Both the position numbers and the translations under genes were made by a program. A DNA stretch of 64,000 bases from Aquimarina sp. Aq78 (GTDB lineage: Bacteria; Bacteroidota; Bacteroidia; Flavobacteriales; Flavobacteriaceae), in the NCBI RefSeq assembly GCF_900299525.1, contig NZ_OMKA01000014.1, positions 91,279-155,278 of the forward strand. Direction: 5' to 3'. Each line of letters begins with the position of its first letter. Within the stretch, counting starts at the first letter, position 1. The notes beneath the pieces were generated by a model. The model ran no database searches. It saw only the letters and a list, made by a program, of their open reading frames with translations, and was not told the origin of the DNA. Below are positions 42,836 through 52,326 of this stretch, piece after piece.

Positions 42836-45061
42836 ATGCAATTACGTATAATAATCTTACTTACTTTTACATACTACCTGTTTTGCAACCAGTTACACTC
42901 TCAAGAATTCAATTCTACCAACATACTAAAAGGAGTGATATACGATGACAGCGGAGTACTTCCTTTTGCTAATATTTTTATAGAAGGAACATCTTTAGGT
43001 AGTTCGAGTGATGAGAATGGAGTATTTATCATAGAAAACATACCAACAGGAAGTTATAAAGTAGTTGCTTCATTTACGGGCTACACCTCAATTAAAAAAA
43101 AGGTTTCTATTACAGCTGGAGAAAACAAAATAAACCTTGTTATGTCACAAGGATCATCTCTCGATGAAGTGGTGATCACAGGAACATTGAAAGCCGTAAG
43201 CCGATCAGAAAGTCCCGTTCCTGTAGAAATCTACTCTCCAACATTTTTCAAAAAAAATCCAACGCCTAATCTATTTGAATCTTTACAAAATATAAATGGT
43301 GTAAGACCTCAACTTAACTGTAGCATCTGTAATACAGGAGATATACACATTAATGGTTTAGAAGGACCTTACACATTGGTAATGATTGACGGAATGCCTA
43401 TTGTAAGTGGATTATCAACCGTTTATGGATTATCAGGAATACCTAATTCATTGATCGATAGAATTGAAGTAGTAAAAGGACCGGCTTCATCTTTATATGG
43501 AAGTGAAGCCGTTGGAGGCCTTATTAATGTTATTACAAAAAACCCTAATGATGCTCCCGAAGTGAGTACCGATATTTTTGCTACCGGTTGGGGTGAAACC
43601 AATATAGATTTTGGTTTTAAAACCAAATTAGGTAATGCCACAGGATTATTTGGTGCCAACTATTTTTATTATGATCAAGTTATAGACAACAATAATGATG
43701 GGTTTACCGATCTTACATTACAAAATCGTATATCTATTTTTAACAAATGGAATTTTAATCGTAAAAGTGGAAAAAACTTCACACTCGCAGGTAGATTTTA
43801 TTACGAAGATAGATGGGGAGGAGAAAATGAATGGAATTCGGATTTTAGAGGAAGCAATCAAATATATGGGGAGAGTATATATACGGCACGTTATGAAATA
43901 CTTGGTAATTATGAATTACCAGTAAAAGAACCTTTAACACTCTCTTTTTCATACACAGATCACGATCAAGATTCATATTATGGAATCGTGTCCTATCAAG
44001 CAAAACAACGTATTGGTTTCACTCAATTAACCTGGGATAAAAAACTAAAATCACACGATCTTCTATTCGGAGCTGCATATAGATATCAATATTATGATGA
44101 CAATACACCAGCAACAGCTACAAATGACATAAATGACCCCGAAGAAACAAGCACTCCAGGTATATTTTTACAAGACGAAATCACACTGGCCTCTAAACAT
44201 AAACTATTATTAGGAGCAAGATTAGATTATCATAACCGACACGGAACTATTTTTACCCCAAGACTTGCCTATAAATGGAGCATTAATGATAAAAATATTT
44301 TTAGACTCAACGCTGGTACAGGATTTAGAGTAGTTAACCTTTTTACAGAAGATCATGCTGCTCTTACAGGTTCTCGCGAGGTGATCATCGAAGAAGATCT
44401 CGATCCAGAAGAATCTTATAACGTAAACCTTAATTACATCAAAAAAATATTTTTTGATAACGGAACCTTTGTAGGTTTAGATGCTTCTGCATGGTATACA
44501 TATTTTACAAATGCCATTATTCCTGATTATGAAACAAATTCTTCAGAAATACGATATGGCAATTTAGATGGTCATGCAGTCTCTACAGGGATAAGTCTTA
44601 ATACTAATATTAACTTTTCTAATGGTCTAAAATTCACATTAGGAATGAGCGGACTGAATGTATCAAATACCGAGAATGGAGTAACTACACGCCAGATACT
44701 CACAGAAAGTTTTACGGGAACCTGGGGAGTTACTTATAAAATTCAATCTCTTAACTTAACATTAGACTATACAGGAAATATATATGGACCTATGCGATTA
44801 GCAACTCAAGGCCCAGATGATCCCCGAAGAGACAAATCACCTTGGTGGAGCATCCAAAACATACAATTCTCTCACAAAACTAAAAACAATATAGAAATTT
44901 ATGGAGGGGTTAAAAATTTATTAGACTGGACACCTAGTCGAGGGAATCCCTTTTTAATAGCCGGAGCTGATGATCCATTTGGTCCAGATTTTGATACCAC
45001 CTATATATATGCTTCTAATCAGGGAATACGAGGTTTTCTAGGTGTTCGTTATTCCTTGTAA
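42836..45061 (+). CDS. TonB-dependent outer membrane receptor of the metal locus
   Basis: 741 residues. Signal peptide (1-22), then a carboxypeptidase-regulatory-like domain (about residues 30-105; LKGVIYDDSGVLPFANIFIEG), then the plug (about 115-240) and a beta barrel to the C-terminus, which ends in the aromatic RGFLGVRYSL typical of barrels. The plug contains Cys162 and Cys165 (NCSICNTGD), near INGLEGPYTLVMIDGMPIVSG. Such a CxxC could bind metal or form a disulfide. Position as the first gene of the operon suggests that it takes up a metal or metal complex. Twelve bases separate it from the thioredoxin gene. Confidence 0.9.
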   Translation: MQLRIIILLTFTYYLFCNQLHSQEFNSTNILKGVIYDDSGVLPFANIFIEGTSLGSSSDENGVFIIENIPTGSYKVVASFTGYTSIKKKVSITAGENKINLVMSQGSSLDEVVITGTLKAVSRSESPVPVEIYSPTFFKKNPTPNLFESLQNINGVRPQLNCSICNTGDIHINGLEGPYTLVMIDGMPIVSGLSTVYGLSGIPNSLIDRIEVVKGPASSLYGSEAVGGLINVITKNPNDAPEVSTDIFATGWGETNIDFGFKTKLGNATGLFGANYFYYDQVIDNNNDGFTDLTLQNRISIFNKWNFNRKSGKNFTLAGRFYYEDRWGGENEWNSDFRGSNQIYGESIYTARYEILGNYELPVKEPLTLSFSYTDHDQDSYYGIVSYQAKQRIGFTQLTWDKKLKSHDLLFGAAYRYQYYDDNTPATATNDINDPEETSTPGIFLQDEITLASKHKLLLGARLDYHNRHGTIFTPRLAYKWSINDKNIFRLNAGTGFRVVNLFTEDHAALTGSREVIIEEDLDPEESYNVNLNYIKKIFFDNGTFVGLDASAWYTYFTNAIIPDYETNSSEIRYGNLDGHAVSTGISLNTNINFSNGLKFTLGMSGLNVSNTENGVTTRQILTESFTGTWGVTYKIQSLNLTLDYTGNIYGPMRLATQGPDDPRRDKSPWWSIQNIQFSHKTKNNIEIYGGVKNLLDWTPSRGNPFLIAGADDPFGPDFDTTYIYASNQGIRGFLGVRYSL

Positions 45062-45073
45062 ACTCAATACAAA

Positions 45074-45553
45074 ATGAAAGTTTTTTATATCATATCATTC
45101 TTTATATTATCTCTTCTACATCAAAATGTAACGGCACAGTTACAAATTGATTCTTTTGAGTCTATAGAAAACAAAATGACTATTGCCCCAAAACCTTTAG
45201 TTGTATTTATTCATACAGATTGGTGTATGTACTGCAAGAATATGGAAAATACAACTTTTAAGAATAATGATATTATACAACAGTTAAATGAAAATTTTTA
45301 TTTTGCTTCACTAAATGGTGAAAGTCGCGAAACTATACATTTTCTAAATAACTCCTTTCGTTTTCAACCTAATGGAAATAAAACCGGAGTACATCAATTA
45401 GCCAGAGAACTTGCTACTGTTAATAACCAAATTGGCTATCCAACATTAGCAATTCTAAATCACAAATACGAAATCATATTTCAACAGCAATCTTTTTTAA
45501 GTGCTAAAGAACTTATCAAAATATTAAATAAACTTTCCAAAAATGATTCATAA
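45074..45553 (+). CDS. Periplasmic thioredoxin-fold protein
   Basis: 159 residues. Signal peptide about 1-21. Thioredoxin-like core with FIHTDWCMYCKNMENTTF (Cys51, Cys54), then a cis-Pro in IGYPTLAIL. This is the thioredoxin_7/DUF255-type layout with an insert in the middle. It could reduce or rearrange disulfides in the neighbouring receptor or binding protein, or bind metal itself. Its end overlaps the substrate-binding protein gene by 11 bases, which indicates translational coupling. Confidence 0.88.
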   Translation: MKVFYIISFFILSLLHQNVTAQLQIDSFESIENKMTIAPKPLVVFIHTDWCMYCKNMENTTFKNNDIIQQLNENFYFASLNGESRETIHFLNNSFRFQPNGNKTGVHQLARELATVNNQIGYPTLAILNHKYEIIFQQQSFLSAKELIKILNKLSKNDS

Positions 45554-46460
45554 AAAATTAATAGTATTACTTCTTGTTTTTACTTTTTTCTCCTGTAAAA
45601 AAGAAGTGAAGGATAAAAATCAAAAATTACAAGTAGTTACCACCACCTCTATGATCACTGATATGGTTAAAAACATAGGCGGAGATTTAATTGACGTCGA
45701 GGGCTTAATGGGTAGTGGTGTCGATCCTCATTTATACAAAGCTAGCGAAGGTGATGTATCTAAATTAGTGAATGCTGATGTGATTTTTTATAACGGCTTG
45801 CATCTAGAAGGAAAACTGGTAGAAGTATTTGAAAAAATGAAACATCAGGATATTAATACCATAGCTATTGGAGCTAGTTTAGACAAAAACACGTTAATCG
45901 GCTCTGATTATTTTGCTTCTAATTATGATCCACATATATGGTTTAGTGTTGAGAATTGGAAAATCATAACGAATTTTGTTACACATAAACTTACCGAGAT
46001 TGATCCAAAAAATGCTGAAGCTTTCAGAGCTAACGGAAAAGCATATTTAGCAAAACTTAATGAATTAGAGACTACATTAAAAAATACCATTGCTACCTTA
46101 CCAAAAGAAAAGCGAATTCTGGTTACCGCACATGATGCTTTTAGTTATTTTGGGAAAGCTTATGATTTTAACGTAGTAGGTTTACAAGGGTTATCTACTG
46201 CTACTGAAGCTGGAGTGCAAGATGTTCAAAAATTAGCTAACTTTATTATTGAGAAAGAAGTAAAAGCTATTTTTGTAGAAAGCTCTGTTCCTAAACGAAC
46301 TATTGAAGCCTTACAAGCTGCGGTAAAATCAAAGAATCATGAAGTAACAATAGGTGGAACATTATTCTCTGATGCATTAGGTAATGAAGGAACAAAAGAA
46401 GGTACCTATATTGGGATGTTTGAATATAATGTCAATACTATTATAAACGCGTTGAAGTAA
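45543..46460 (+). CDS. Metal ABC transporter substrate-binding lipoprotein, TroA/MntC type
   Basis: 305 residues. Lipobox FFSC (Cys18). Cluster A-I binding protein fold with four likely metal ligands: His63 in GVDPHLYKAS, His131 in YDPHIWFS, His at about 197 in TAHDAFSYFG, and Asp at about 277 in LFSDALG. The pattern agrees closely with TroA, which binds zinc and manganese; no His-rich loop as in zinc-specific ZnuA is present, which favours manganese. Overlaps the thioredoxin gene by 11 bases and precedes the ATPase by 48. Confidence 0.92.
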   Translation: MIHKKLIVLLLVFTFFSCKKEVKDKNQKLQVVTTTSMITDMVKNIGGDLIDVEGLMGSGVDPHLYKASEGDVSKLVNADVIFYNGLHLEGKLVEVFEKMKHQDINTIAIGASLDKNTLIGSDYFASNYDPHIWFSVENWKIITNFVTHKLTEIDPKNAEAFRANGKAYLAKLNELETTLKNTIATLPKEKRILVTAHDAFSYFGKAYDFNVVGLQGLSTATEAGVQDVQKLANFIIEKEVKAIFVESSVPKRTIEALQAAVKSKNHEVTIGGTLFSDALGNEGTKEGTYIGMFEYNVNTIINALK

Positions 46461-46508
46461 CAGTAAACGAATAATTTGTAGTGGTTATATTGAATAAAAA
46501 TTGTTTAA

Positions 46509-47249
46509 ATGAAAGAACAAAAAATCGCAGTTCAAATAGATGATTTAACTGTAGCTTACAATTATAAGCCTGTACTATGGGATATTGACCTTGCTATACC
46601 AGAAGGTGTACTTATGGCTATTGTGGGTCCAAATGGGGCAGGGAAATCTACTTTGATAAAATCGATTTTAGATATCATTAAACCCATTGCAGGAAGTACT
46701 CAAATTTATGGGAAACCTTACAAAAAACAACGATCACTGGTAGCTTATGTTCCTCAAAAAGGAAGTGTAGATTGGGATTTTCCTACCACTGCGCTAGATG
46801 TTGTAATGATGGGAACCTATGGAAGTTTGGGATGGATCAAAAGACCAGGACAAAAACAGAAAAAAGCTGCCCTTGAAGCATTAGAAAAAGTAGGCATGCT
46901 TTCTTTTAAAAGCAGACAGATTAGTCAGCTATCGGGAGGACAACAACAACGTATATTCTTAGCAAGGGCTTTAGTTCAAAATGCATCTATCTATTTTATG
47001 GATGAACCTTTTCAAGGTGTTGATGCCACTACAGAAAAAGCTATTATTAACATCCTAAAAGAACTTAGAAAAGCCGGAAAAACAGTAATTGTAGTACATC
47101 ACGACTTGCAAACAGTGCCTGAATATTTTGACTGGGTTACTTTTCTTAATGTAAAAAAGATCGCTACCGGACCGGTAAAAGACATTTTTAATGATGATAA
47201 CTTAACCAAAACCTACGGAATTAATTACAAGGTTAGCGTACAACAATAA
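46509..47249 (+). CDS. Metal ABC transporter ATP-binding protein
   Basis: 246 residues. Walker [15 protein letters not shown] (about residues 41-54), signature [16 protein letters not shown], Walker [13 protein letters not shown], and the switch His in VVHHDLQT. It resembles MntB/TroB/ZnuC. It should power import by the two permeases. Five bases separate it from the first permease gene. Confidence 0.95.
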   Translation: MKEQKIAVQIDDLTVAYNYKPVLWDIDLAIPEGVLMAIVGPNGAGKSTLIKSILDIIKPIAGSTQIYGKPYKKQRSLVAYVPQKGSVDWDFPTTALDVVMMGTYGSLGWIKRPGQKQKKAALEALEKVGMLSFKSRQISQLSGGQQQRIFLARALVQNASIYFMDEPFQGVDATTEKAIINILKELRKAGKTVIVVHHDLQTVPEYFDWVTFLNVKKIATGPVKDIFNDDNLTKTYGINYKVSVQQ

Positions 47250-47254
47250 GAACT

Positions 47255-48385
47255 ATGGATATAAAAGAATACATAGAACTTGTCTTTACAGATTATACTT
47301 TACGCACAATAACGCTGGGTACAGCTGTACTTGGTGCCATATGCGGTATGTTAGGTAGTTTTGCTGTATTGCGTAAACAAAGCTTGTTAGGTGATGCGAT
47401 TTCTCATGCTGCATTACCAGGTATTGCCATAGCTTTTCTAATTATTGGTACAAAAAACAGTTCTGCATTCTTATTAGGAGCATTGATAAGCGGTTTAATT
47501 GGTACTTTTTGGATCCGTGGCATAACCAGTAAAACACATCTTAAATCTGATACGGCTTTAGGTCTTATATTATCATTATTCTTTGGGTTTGGAATGTTAT
47601 TACTAACCTATATTCAAAAAATGCCCAATGCTAATCAGGCTGGTTTAGAAAGTTACCTTTTTGGACAGGCTGCCACACTTTTAGAAAGCGATGTATGGCT
47701 CATGATCATCGTTACAGGAATTAGTTTGGTCGTTTTATTATTATTCTGGAAAGAACTCAAACTATTATTATTCGATGCTGATTACACTAAAACATTAGGA
47801 TTTAACACCAAATTCTTAGACATTCTTATCACTACATTTATTGTAATTGCTATTGTATTAGGACTACAAACTGTAGGCGTAGTATTAATGAGTGCTATGT
47901 TATTAGCTCCTGCCGCAGCGGCTAGACAATGGACAAACAACTTAGCTGTAATGGTTATTTTGGCCGCAATTTTTGGTGCATTCTCTGGAGTCATTGGAAC
48001 TGCAATCAGCGCCAGTCACAATAATTTATCTACAGGACCCGTAATTGTATTGGTTGCTAGTGTCTTTGTATTATTTTCTTTTATATTTTCCCCTGGCCGT
48101 GGATTACTATTTAGAGAAATCCGATTTAGAAAAAACAGAAGTGATCTTCAATTACATAAAACATTATCTTTTATGTATAATATTGCCAGTACACACGAAA
48201 ATATTGCTCATCCGCATGCTATTAAAATTCTGAATAACTTTCAGGGGTTCACCAGAAAATCACTTCAAAAACTAGAAGATAAAGATTATGTCAAAATTGA
48301 GGGCAGTATGTGGTCTCTAACCGAGTCTGGATATAACACCGCCTCTAATTTATATGATCAATTAACAAAAGAAGAGAATGAGTAA
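47255..48385 (+). CDS. Metal ABC transporter permease with a C-terminal winged-helix-like domain
   Basis: 376 residues, about 90 more than ordinary ZnuB/MntB-type permeases. Residues 1-280 hold 8 or 9 hydrophobic helices with the family motif GDAISHAALPGIAIAFL. After a basic linker (FRKNRSDLQLHKTLSFM) a soluble domain of about 80 residues follows (EKIL-type pattern: HAIKILNNFQGFTRKSLQKLEDKDYVKIEGSMWSLTESG) that looks like a DtxR-type winged helix, with recognition-like helix and wing strand. It overlaps the second permease gene by 8 bases. Confidence 0.9.
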   Translation: MDIKEYIELVFTDYTLRTITLGTAVLGAICGMLGSFAVLRKQSLLGDAISHAALPGIAIAFLIIGTKNSSAFLLGALISGLIGTFWIRGITSKTHLKSDTALGLILSLFFGFGMLLLTYIQKMPNANQAGLESYLFGQAATLLESDVWLMIIVTGISLVVLLLFWKELKLLLFDADYTKTLGFNTKFLDILITTFIVIAIVLGLQTVGVVLMSAMLLAPAAAARQWTNNLAVMVILAAIFGAFSGVIGTAISASHNNLSTGPVIVLVASVFVLFSFIFSPGRGLLFREIRFRKNRSDLQLHKTLSFMYNIASTHENIAHPHAIKILNNFQGFTRKSLQKLEDKDYVKIEGSMWSLTESGYNTASNLYDQLTKEENE

Positions 48386-49538
48386 CGCACAGATAGAAAT
48401 ACAACTAATTGCCAGCCTGGTAGCAATAGCTTGCGCTATCCCTGGAACTTTTTTAGTATTACGAAAAATGGCATTAATCACTGATGCAATTAGTCATTCA
48501 ATCTTGCCAGGTATTGTGATTGGTTTTTTTATCACTCATGATTTATCATCGCCTTTATTAATTATTCTTGCTGCTGCAAGCGGTGTCATTACTGTAGTAT
48601 TGGTAGAGTTTATCCAAAAGACAGGCTTAGTAAAAGAAGATACAGCCATAGGTCTCGTTTTTCCTGCCTTATTTAGTATTGGGATCATACTTATTGCACA
48701 GAATGCAAATGATGTACACCTGGATGTTGATGCCGTATTATTAGGAGAACTTGCCTTTGCTCCTTTTGATAGATTACTTATAGGAGGTACAGATGTAGGT
48801 CCTAAGTCTTTATGGATCATAGGTACTATATTACTAATTACATTAGGGCTATTATTTGCATTTTTTAAGGAACTAAAAGTAAGCACATTCGATGCAGGTT
48901 TGGCTTCTGCTCTTGGATTATCTCCTGTAGTTATGCATTATGGATTAATGACTGTTTCATCAATCACTACGGTAGGCGCTTTTGACGCAGTTGGTGCTAT
49001 CTTAGTCATTGCATTAATGATTGCACCTGCAGCTACCGCCTATCTATTAACAAATGACTTAAAAAAAATGCTTCTGTTATCTGTTATCTTTGGAGTTAGT
49101 AGTGCCATTATAGGATATTGGGTAGCACATGCATTAGATACATCTATTTCTGGATCAATGACTACGGTATTAGGATTAGTTTTCTTATTCGTATACCTAT
49201 TTGCACCCAGTAAAGGATTGTTTTCTGTATTGTATAGACAAAAACAACAACGTATCGAGGTTTCATTACTTACCTTTCTTCTGCACTTGGGAAACCATCA
49301 GGAAGAGGAAGAGCGTCATGTAAAACATTTAAACGAACATATTAATTGGCAGAAGGTACAATCAAAATCTGTTTTGAATCTGGCACTTAAAAACAATATG
49401 ATCACGATTAATAATGATATTGTTTCTTTAACTAAAAAAGGAAAAAACTTTACAACAGAAGCAATTGATTATATTGTAACCAATAAAAATTCTGAAATCG
49501 AAAACATGAAAGATCGATTTTTTCTATTTAGAGGCTAA
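48378..49538 (+). CDS. Second metal ABC transporter permease with C-terminal soluble domain
   Basis: 386 residues. Family motif in ITDAISHSILPGIVIGFF and 8 or 9 hydrophobic helices to about residue 285. The last 100 residues are soluble: VSLLTFLLHLGNHQEEEERHVKHLNEHI, then LNLALKNNMITINNDIVSLTKKGKNF, matching the helix and wing layout seen in the first permease. The two permeases form the transport pathway together. A His/Glu-rich stretch (HQEEEERHVKHLNEH) in the extra domain could bind metal. Confidence 0.9.
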   Translation: MSNAQIEIQLIASLVAIACAIPGTFLVLRKMALITDAISHSILPGIVIGFFITHDLSSPLLIILAAASGVITVVLVEFIQKTGLVKEDTAIGLVFPALFSIGIILIAQNANDVHLDVDAVLLGELAFAPFDRLLIGGTDVGPKSLWIIGTILLITLGLLFAFFKELKVSTFDAGLASALGLSPVVMHYGLMTVSSITTVGAFDAVGAILVIALMIAPAATAYLLTNDLKKMLLLSVIFGVSSAIIGYWVAHALDTSISGSMTTVLGLVFLFVYLFAPSKGLFSVLYRQKQQRIEVSLLTFLLHLGNHQEEEERHVKHLNEHINWQKVQSKSVLNLALKNNMITINNDIVSLTKKGKNFTTEAIDYIVTNKNSEIENMKDRFFLFRG

Positions 49539-49566
49539 AACTTGTATCTTTAAAGGAAAAAGGGAA

Positions 49567-49941
49567 ATGTTTGCATCTTTAAAAAAGAGTTTTATATCAC
49601 TATCTATTTTATTTTTTTTAATCAGTTGTACTTCCTATGCTCAGGAAAAACCTGTTCATCTAGTAGAAGAAAAGCAGAAAAAAAGAACAATCATATATGT
49701 CCAAAATGATACTGATACAAACAAGAGTGTATTCTTAAAAGTGAATCCAACCGGATATCGTAGGAGTGCGCAACGACCTATTATTAAAAACATCCCTGCC
49801 AAAGGTAAAATACAAATGCTGATCCTTATTCCATTAACAAATATTGAATCTCATTATACATATAATCTGATTGTAAATGAAGAATTAGAGACAATAGACG
49901 TAAAGCATAGTAAAAGTTTAAAAAAGAAAGATAGTATCTGA
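49567..49941 (+). CDS. Small secreted or lipoprotein-like hypothetical protein
   Basis: 124 residues, not recognised. The N-terminal signal contains FFLISCTSYAQ, where Cys21 may be a lipobox or the signal may be cleaved after YAQ. The mature part is basic and beta-rich (KRTIIYVQNDTDTNKSVFLKV, GKIQMLILIPLTNIES). It begins 28 bases after the second permease gene and so may be a last gene of the metal operon, though its link is only positional. Confidence 0.62.
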   Translation: MFASLKKSFISLSILFFLISCTSYAQEKPVHLVEEKQKKRTIIYVQNDTDTNKSVFLKVNPTGYRRSAQRPIIKNIPAKGKIQMLILIPLTNIESHYTYNLIVNEELETIDVKHSKSLKKKDSI

Positions 49942-50120
49942 GTTATAACCACCTAAAAAGCTTGATTTACATATACGAATTCTAAGATTAAGAGGAGTAT
50001 AAAAAAAATGAATCTCTATCTGGTATTGTTTAGCTTTTGTAAGTAAAAACAATCATAAAACTTATTTAATATAGAAATCTATATATTTAGGCTTAAAAAT
50101 CTAATCCACTTCAATACTTT

Positions 50121-51407
50121 ATGAATCAAACAAAACCGCCATGGTATTTTCTCTTACTGGTCATTTTAGCAGGAGAATCTGTTTTTATCCTTCCATTTGT
50201 TCTTTCACGAGTATTTAGACCAACGGTACTTGAGGTATTTAACTTAGACAATATTCAGTTAGGTGTATGTTTCTCTATTTATGGAATTGTAGCTCTAATA
50301 TCCTATCTTTTTGGAGGTACATTAGCCGATAAGTTTCCCCCAAGAAAATTGATTGCAACAGCACTATGGATGACTGCTTTGGGAGGATTAATATACGCTA
50401 GTTTCCCTAACTACACAGTATTAAAAGTGCTTTATGGTTATTGGGGATTTACTACTATATTTTTATTCTGGGCTCCCATGATCAAGGCTACTCGTGTTTG
50501 GGGCGGCACTACTTCTCAAGGTAAAGCATTTGGATTTTTAGACGGTGGCCGGGGATTGGTCGGTGCTCTATTCGGAGTCTTGGGAGTATTTATTTTTTCA
50601 CTATTTATTACTTCAGAAATCTCTGAAGCGACTACCGCAGAAAGCAAAGCTGCTTTTAAATATGTAATCTTAGTATCCTCTGGCCTTGTTAGTATTGTAG
50701 GAGTATTAGTTTGGCTATTTATGAAAATGGATCATACATTAGAAAAACAAATTATACTAGAGAAAATCACAATATCTCAAGTGCAAGAAGTACTACGCTT
50801 ACCTTCTGTTTGGCTACTCATGATTATTATCCTATGCGCTTATGTAGGTTACAAAATTACCGATGTATTTTCACTATATGCTCAGGATGTTATGTTGTAT
50901 GATCAAGTACAATCAGCCCAAGTGGGTACATTTTTGCTATTTATCCGCCCCATTATTGGAGTTTTTATTGGAATATTAGCCGACCGCTCACAAACCACCT
51001 TTTGGTTACTTATTAGCTTTATAGTTTCTTTCTTCGGAGCATTATTGTTTGCCTCTGGCATAATTTCAGATTCTGCAACAGCTTTATTTTTTATATCAAT
51101 TTTAGTGGTAGCGACGGGAGTGTATGCAGCTCGTTCTTTATACTTTGCAGTAATGCAGAGAGGAAAAATCCCATTGGTTCTTACAGGAACTGCTGTTGGG
51201 ATTATTTCTCTTATAGGCTATACTCCTGATATATTTGCGGGACCCGCAATGGGATACCTTCTAGAAAATTCACCTGCCCCAGAAGGGCATCAACATGTGT
51301 TTTGGATGTTAGCTTTATTTTCTTTTATTGGTGGACTAGCTGCTTGGTATTATCACAAATTGTATAGCACACAAAAAAGTAATTATAAGAAGGTTTCAAA
51401 AAATTAA
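50121..51407 (+). CDS. MFS transporter
   Basis: 428 residues with about 12 hydrophobic helices. Between helices 2 and 3 lies GGTLADKFPPRKLIA, the MFS motif A. The charged loop between helices 6 and 7 is KMDHTLEKQIILEKITISQ. Substrate not predictable; likely an inner membrane antiporter or symporter. It starts 180 bases after the small protein gene; a TATATTTA element (50083-50090) is a weak promoter candidate. Confidence 0.92.
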   Translation: MNQTKPPWYFLLLVILAGESVFILPFVLSRVFRPTVLEVFNLDNIQLGVCFSIYGIVALISYLFGGTLADKFPPRKLIATALWMTALGGLIYASFPNYTVLKVLYGYWGFTTIFLFWAPMIKATRVWGGTTSQGKAFGFLDGGRGLVGALFGVLGVFIFSLFITSEISEATTAESKAAFKYVILVSSGLVSIVGVLVWLFMKMDHTLEKQIILEKITISQVQEVLRLPSVWLLMIIILCAYVGYKITDVFSLYAQDVMLYDQVQSAQVGTFLLFIRPIIGVFIGILADRSQTTFWLLISFIVSFFGALLFASGIISDSATALFFISILVVATGVYAARSLYFAVMQRGKIPLVLTGTAVGIISLIGYTPDIFAGPAMGYLLENSPAPEGHQHVFWMLALFSFIGGLAAWYYHKLYSTQKSNYKKVSKN

Positions 51408-51503
51408 TTACTGATTTTTTCTCTCGCATCAAAAAGCACAAATTGATACTCACTCATTAATTATAAAACCCATATTAACTACAGCTATGTGTATCAAACG
51501 TTC

Positions 51504-52160
51504 TTATAACGTGTACTCGATCCCTAAGTTAAAAACTGATGTTTTTATAGAATTGTCCCTTTCAATTAAACTAAAGAAAAATCTACCATTAATCCCAAAA
51601 TGATTGGATAATCTATAACCTGTCCCTACAGTTAAACCTAAATCAAATTTATCATATTCAGATGAAAAAGGTAAAACATTAATATCTTGAAACTGTTCAA
51701 AGGGGTCTTCTTTAATTTTTTGTTTACGGTCAATTATATACCCAAATTGAGGCCCCATTTCCATATAAAAATCATTCGTAAATGAATATTGTACTATAAT
51801 AGGTATTATAATTGTAGACTCATTTATATTGACCTTAAAATCTGAAGCTATAGGTACTTCATTAGCCCCTCCTCTAATCTCAAAACCTTTTGCCAAAAAT
51901 TTGGATCCTTGCATTGCAAAAAGTATCTCAGGTTGTATTTTTATTTTTTCATGGATGTTTATGTTTATAAACCCTCCAAAGTAGAATCCAAATTTTCTTC
52001 TATATTCAGCAACATTAATTCCTGCAATAATCACATCAGGAGTATATTTTGCATAATTCGCCCCTCCTTTCAATCCAAATTTTGAATTAACTTCTTGTCC
52101 TTTAACAGAAACTACCCATAATACAAGTACTAACCCCAATAATAAATTCCTTTTCTCCAT
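51504..52160 (-). CDS. Outer membrane beta-barrel (porin-like) protein
   Basis: 218 residues. Signal peptide (1-21, ending VKGQE). Alternating beta strands with aromatic residues: SKFGLKGGANYAKY, FGFYFGGFININIHEKI, MEMGPQFGYIIDRKQK, LGLTVGTGYRLSNHFGINGRFFFS, and the C-terminal FNLGIEYTL, which ends in a hydrophobic/aromatic residue as in OMP barrels. It is the common flavobacterial outer membrane beta-barrel family. Monocistronic. A 7-bp inverted repeat AGTAACA/TGTTACT (52198-52215) lies just upstream. Confidence 0.88.
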   Translation of the reverse strand: MEKRNLLLGLVLVLWVVSVKGQEVNSKFGLKGGANYAKYTPDVIIAGINVAEYRRKFGFYFGGFININIHEKIKIQPEILFAMQGSKFLAKGFEIRGGANEVPIASDFKVNINESTIIIPIIVQYSFTNDFYMEMGPQFGYIIDRKQKIKEDPFEQFQDINVLPFSSEYDKFDLGLTVGTGYRLSNHFGINGRFFFSLIERDNSIKTSVFNLGIEYTL

Positions 52161-52270
52161 TTTCTATTTTAATCTTATTCAATAGATATATGTCTTAAGT
52201 AACAAAAATGTTACTCCTATTAAGATATTTAATAATATCCAAAATGCATATAATTGTTGGGCATAGTGAT

Positions 52271-52308
52271 AAAAAAACCACGATAACTATTATCGTGGTT
52301 TGTATTTA
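52271..52308 (-). terminator. Terminator of the E2 gene
   Basis: A stem AACCACGATAA / TTATCGTGGTT with a 3-nt loop, followed on the minus strand by T7. It lies 25 bases after the E2 stop codon. Confidence 0.9.
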
Positions 52309-52326
52309 TTTTAGAAATAATGTTTC

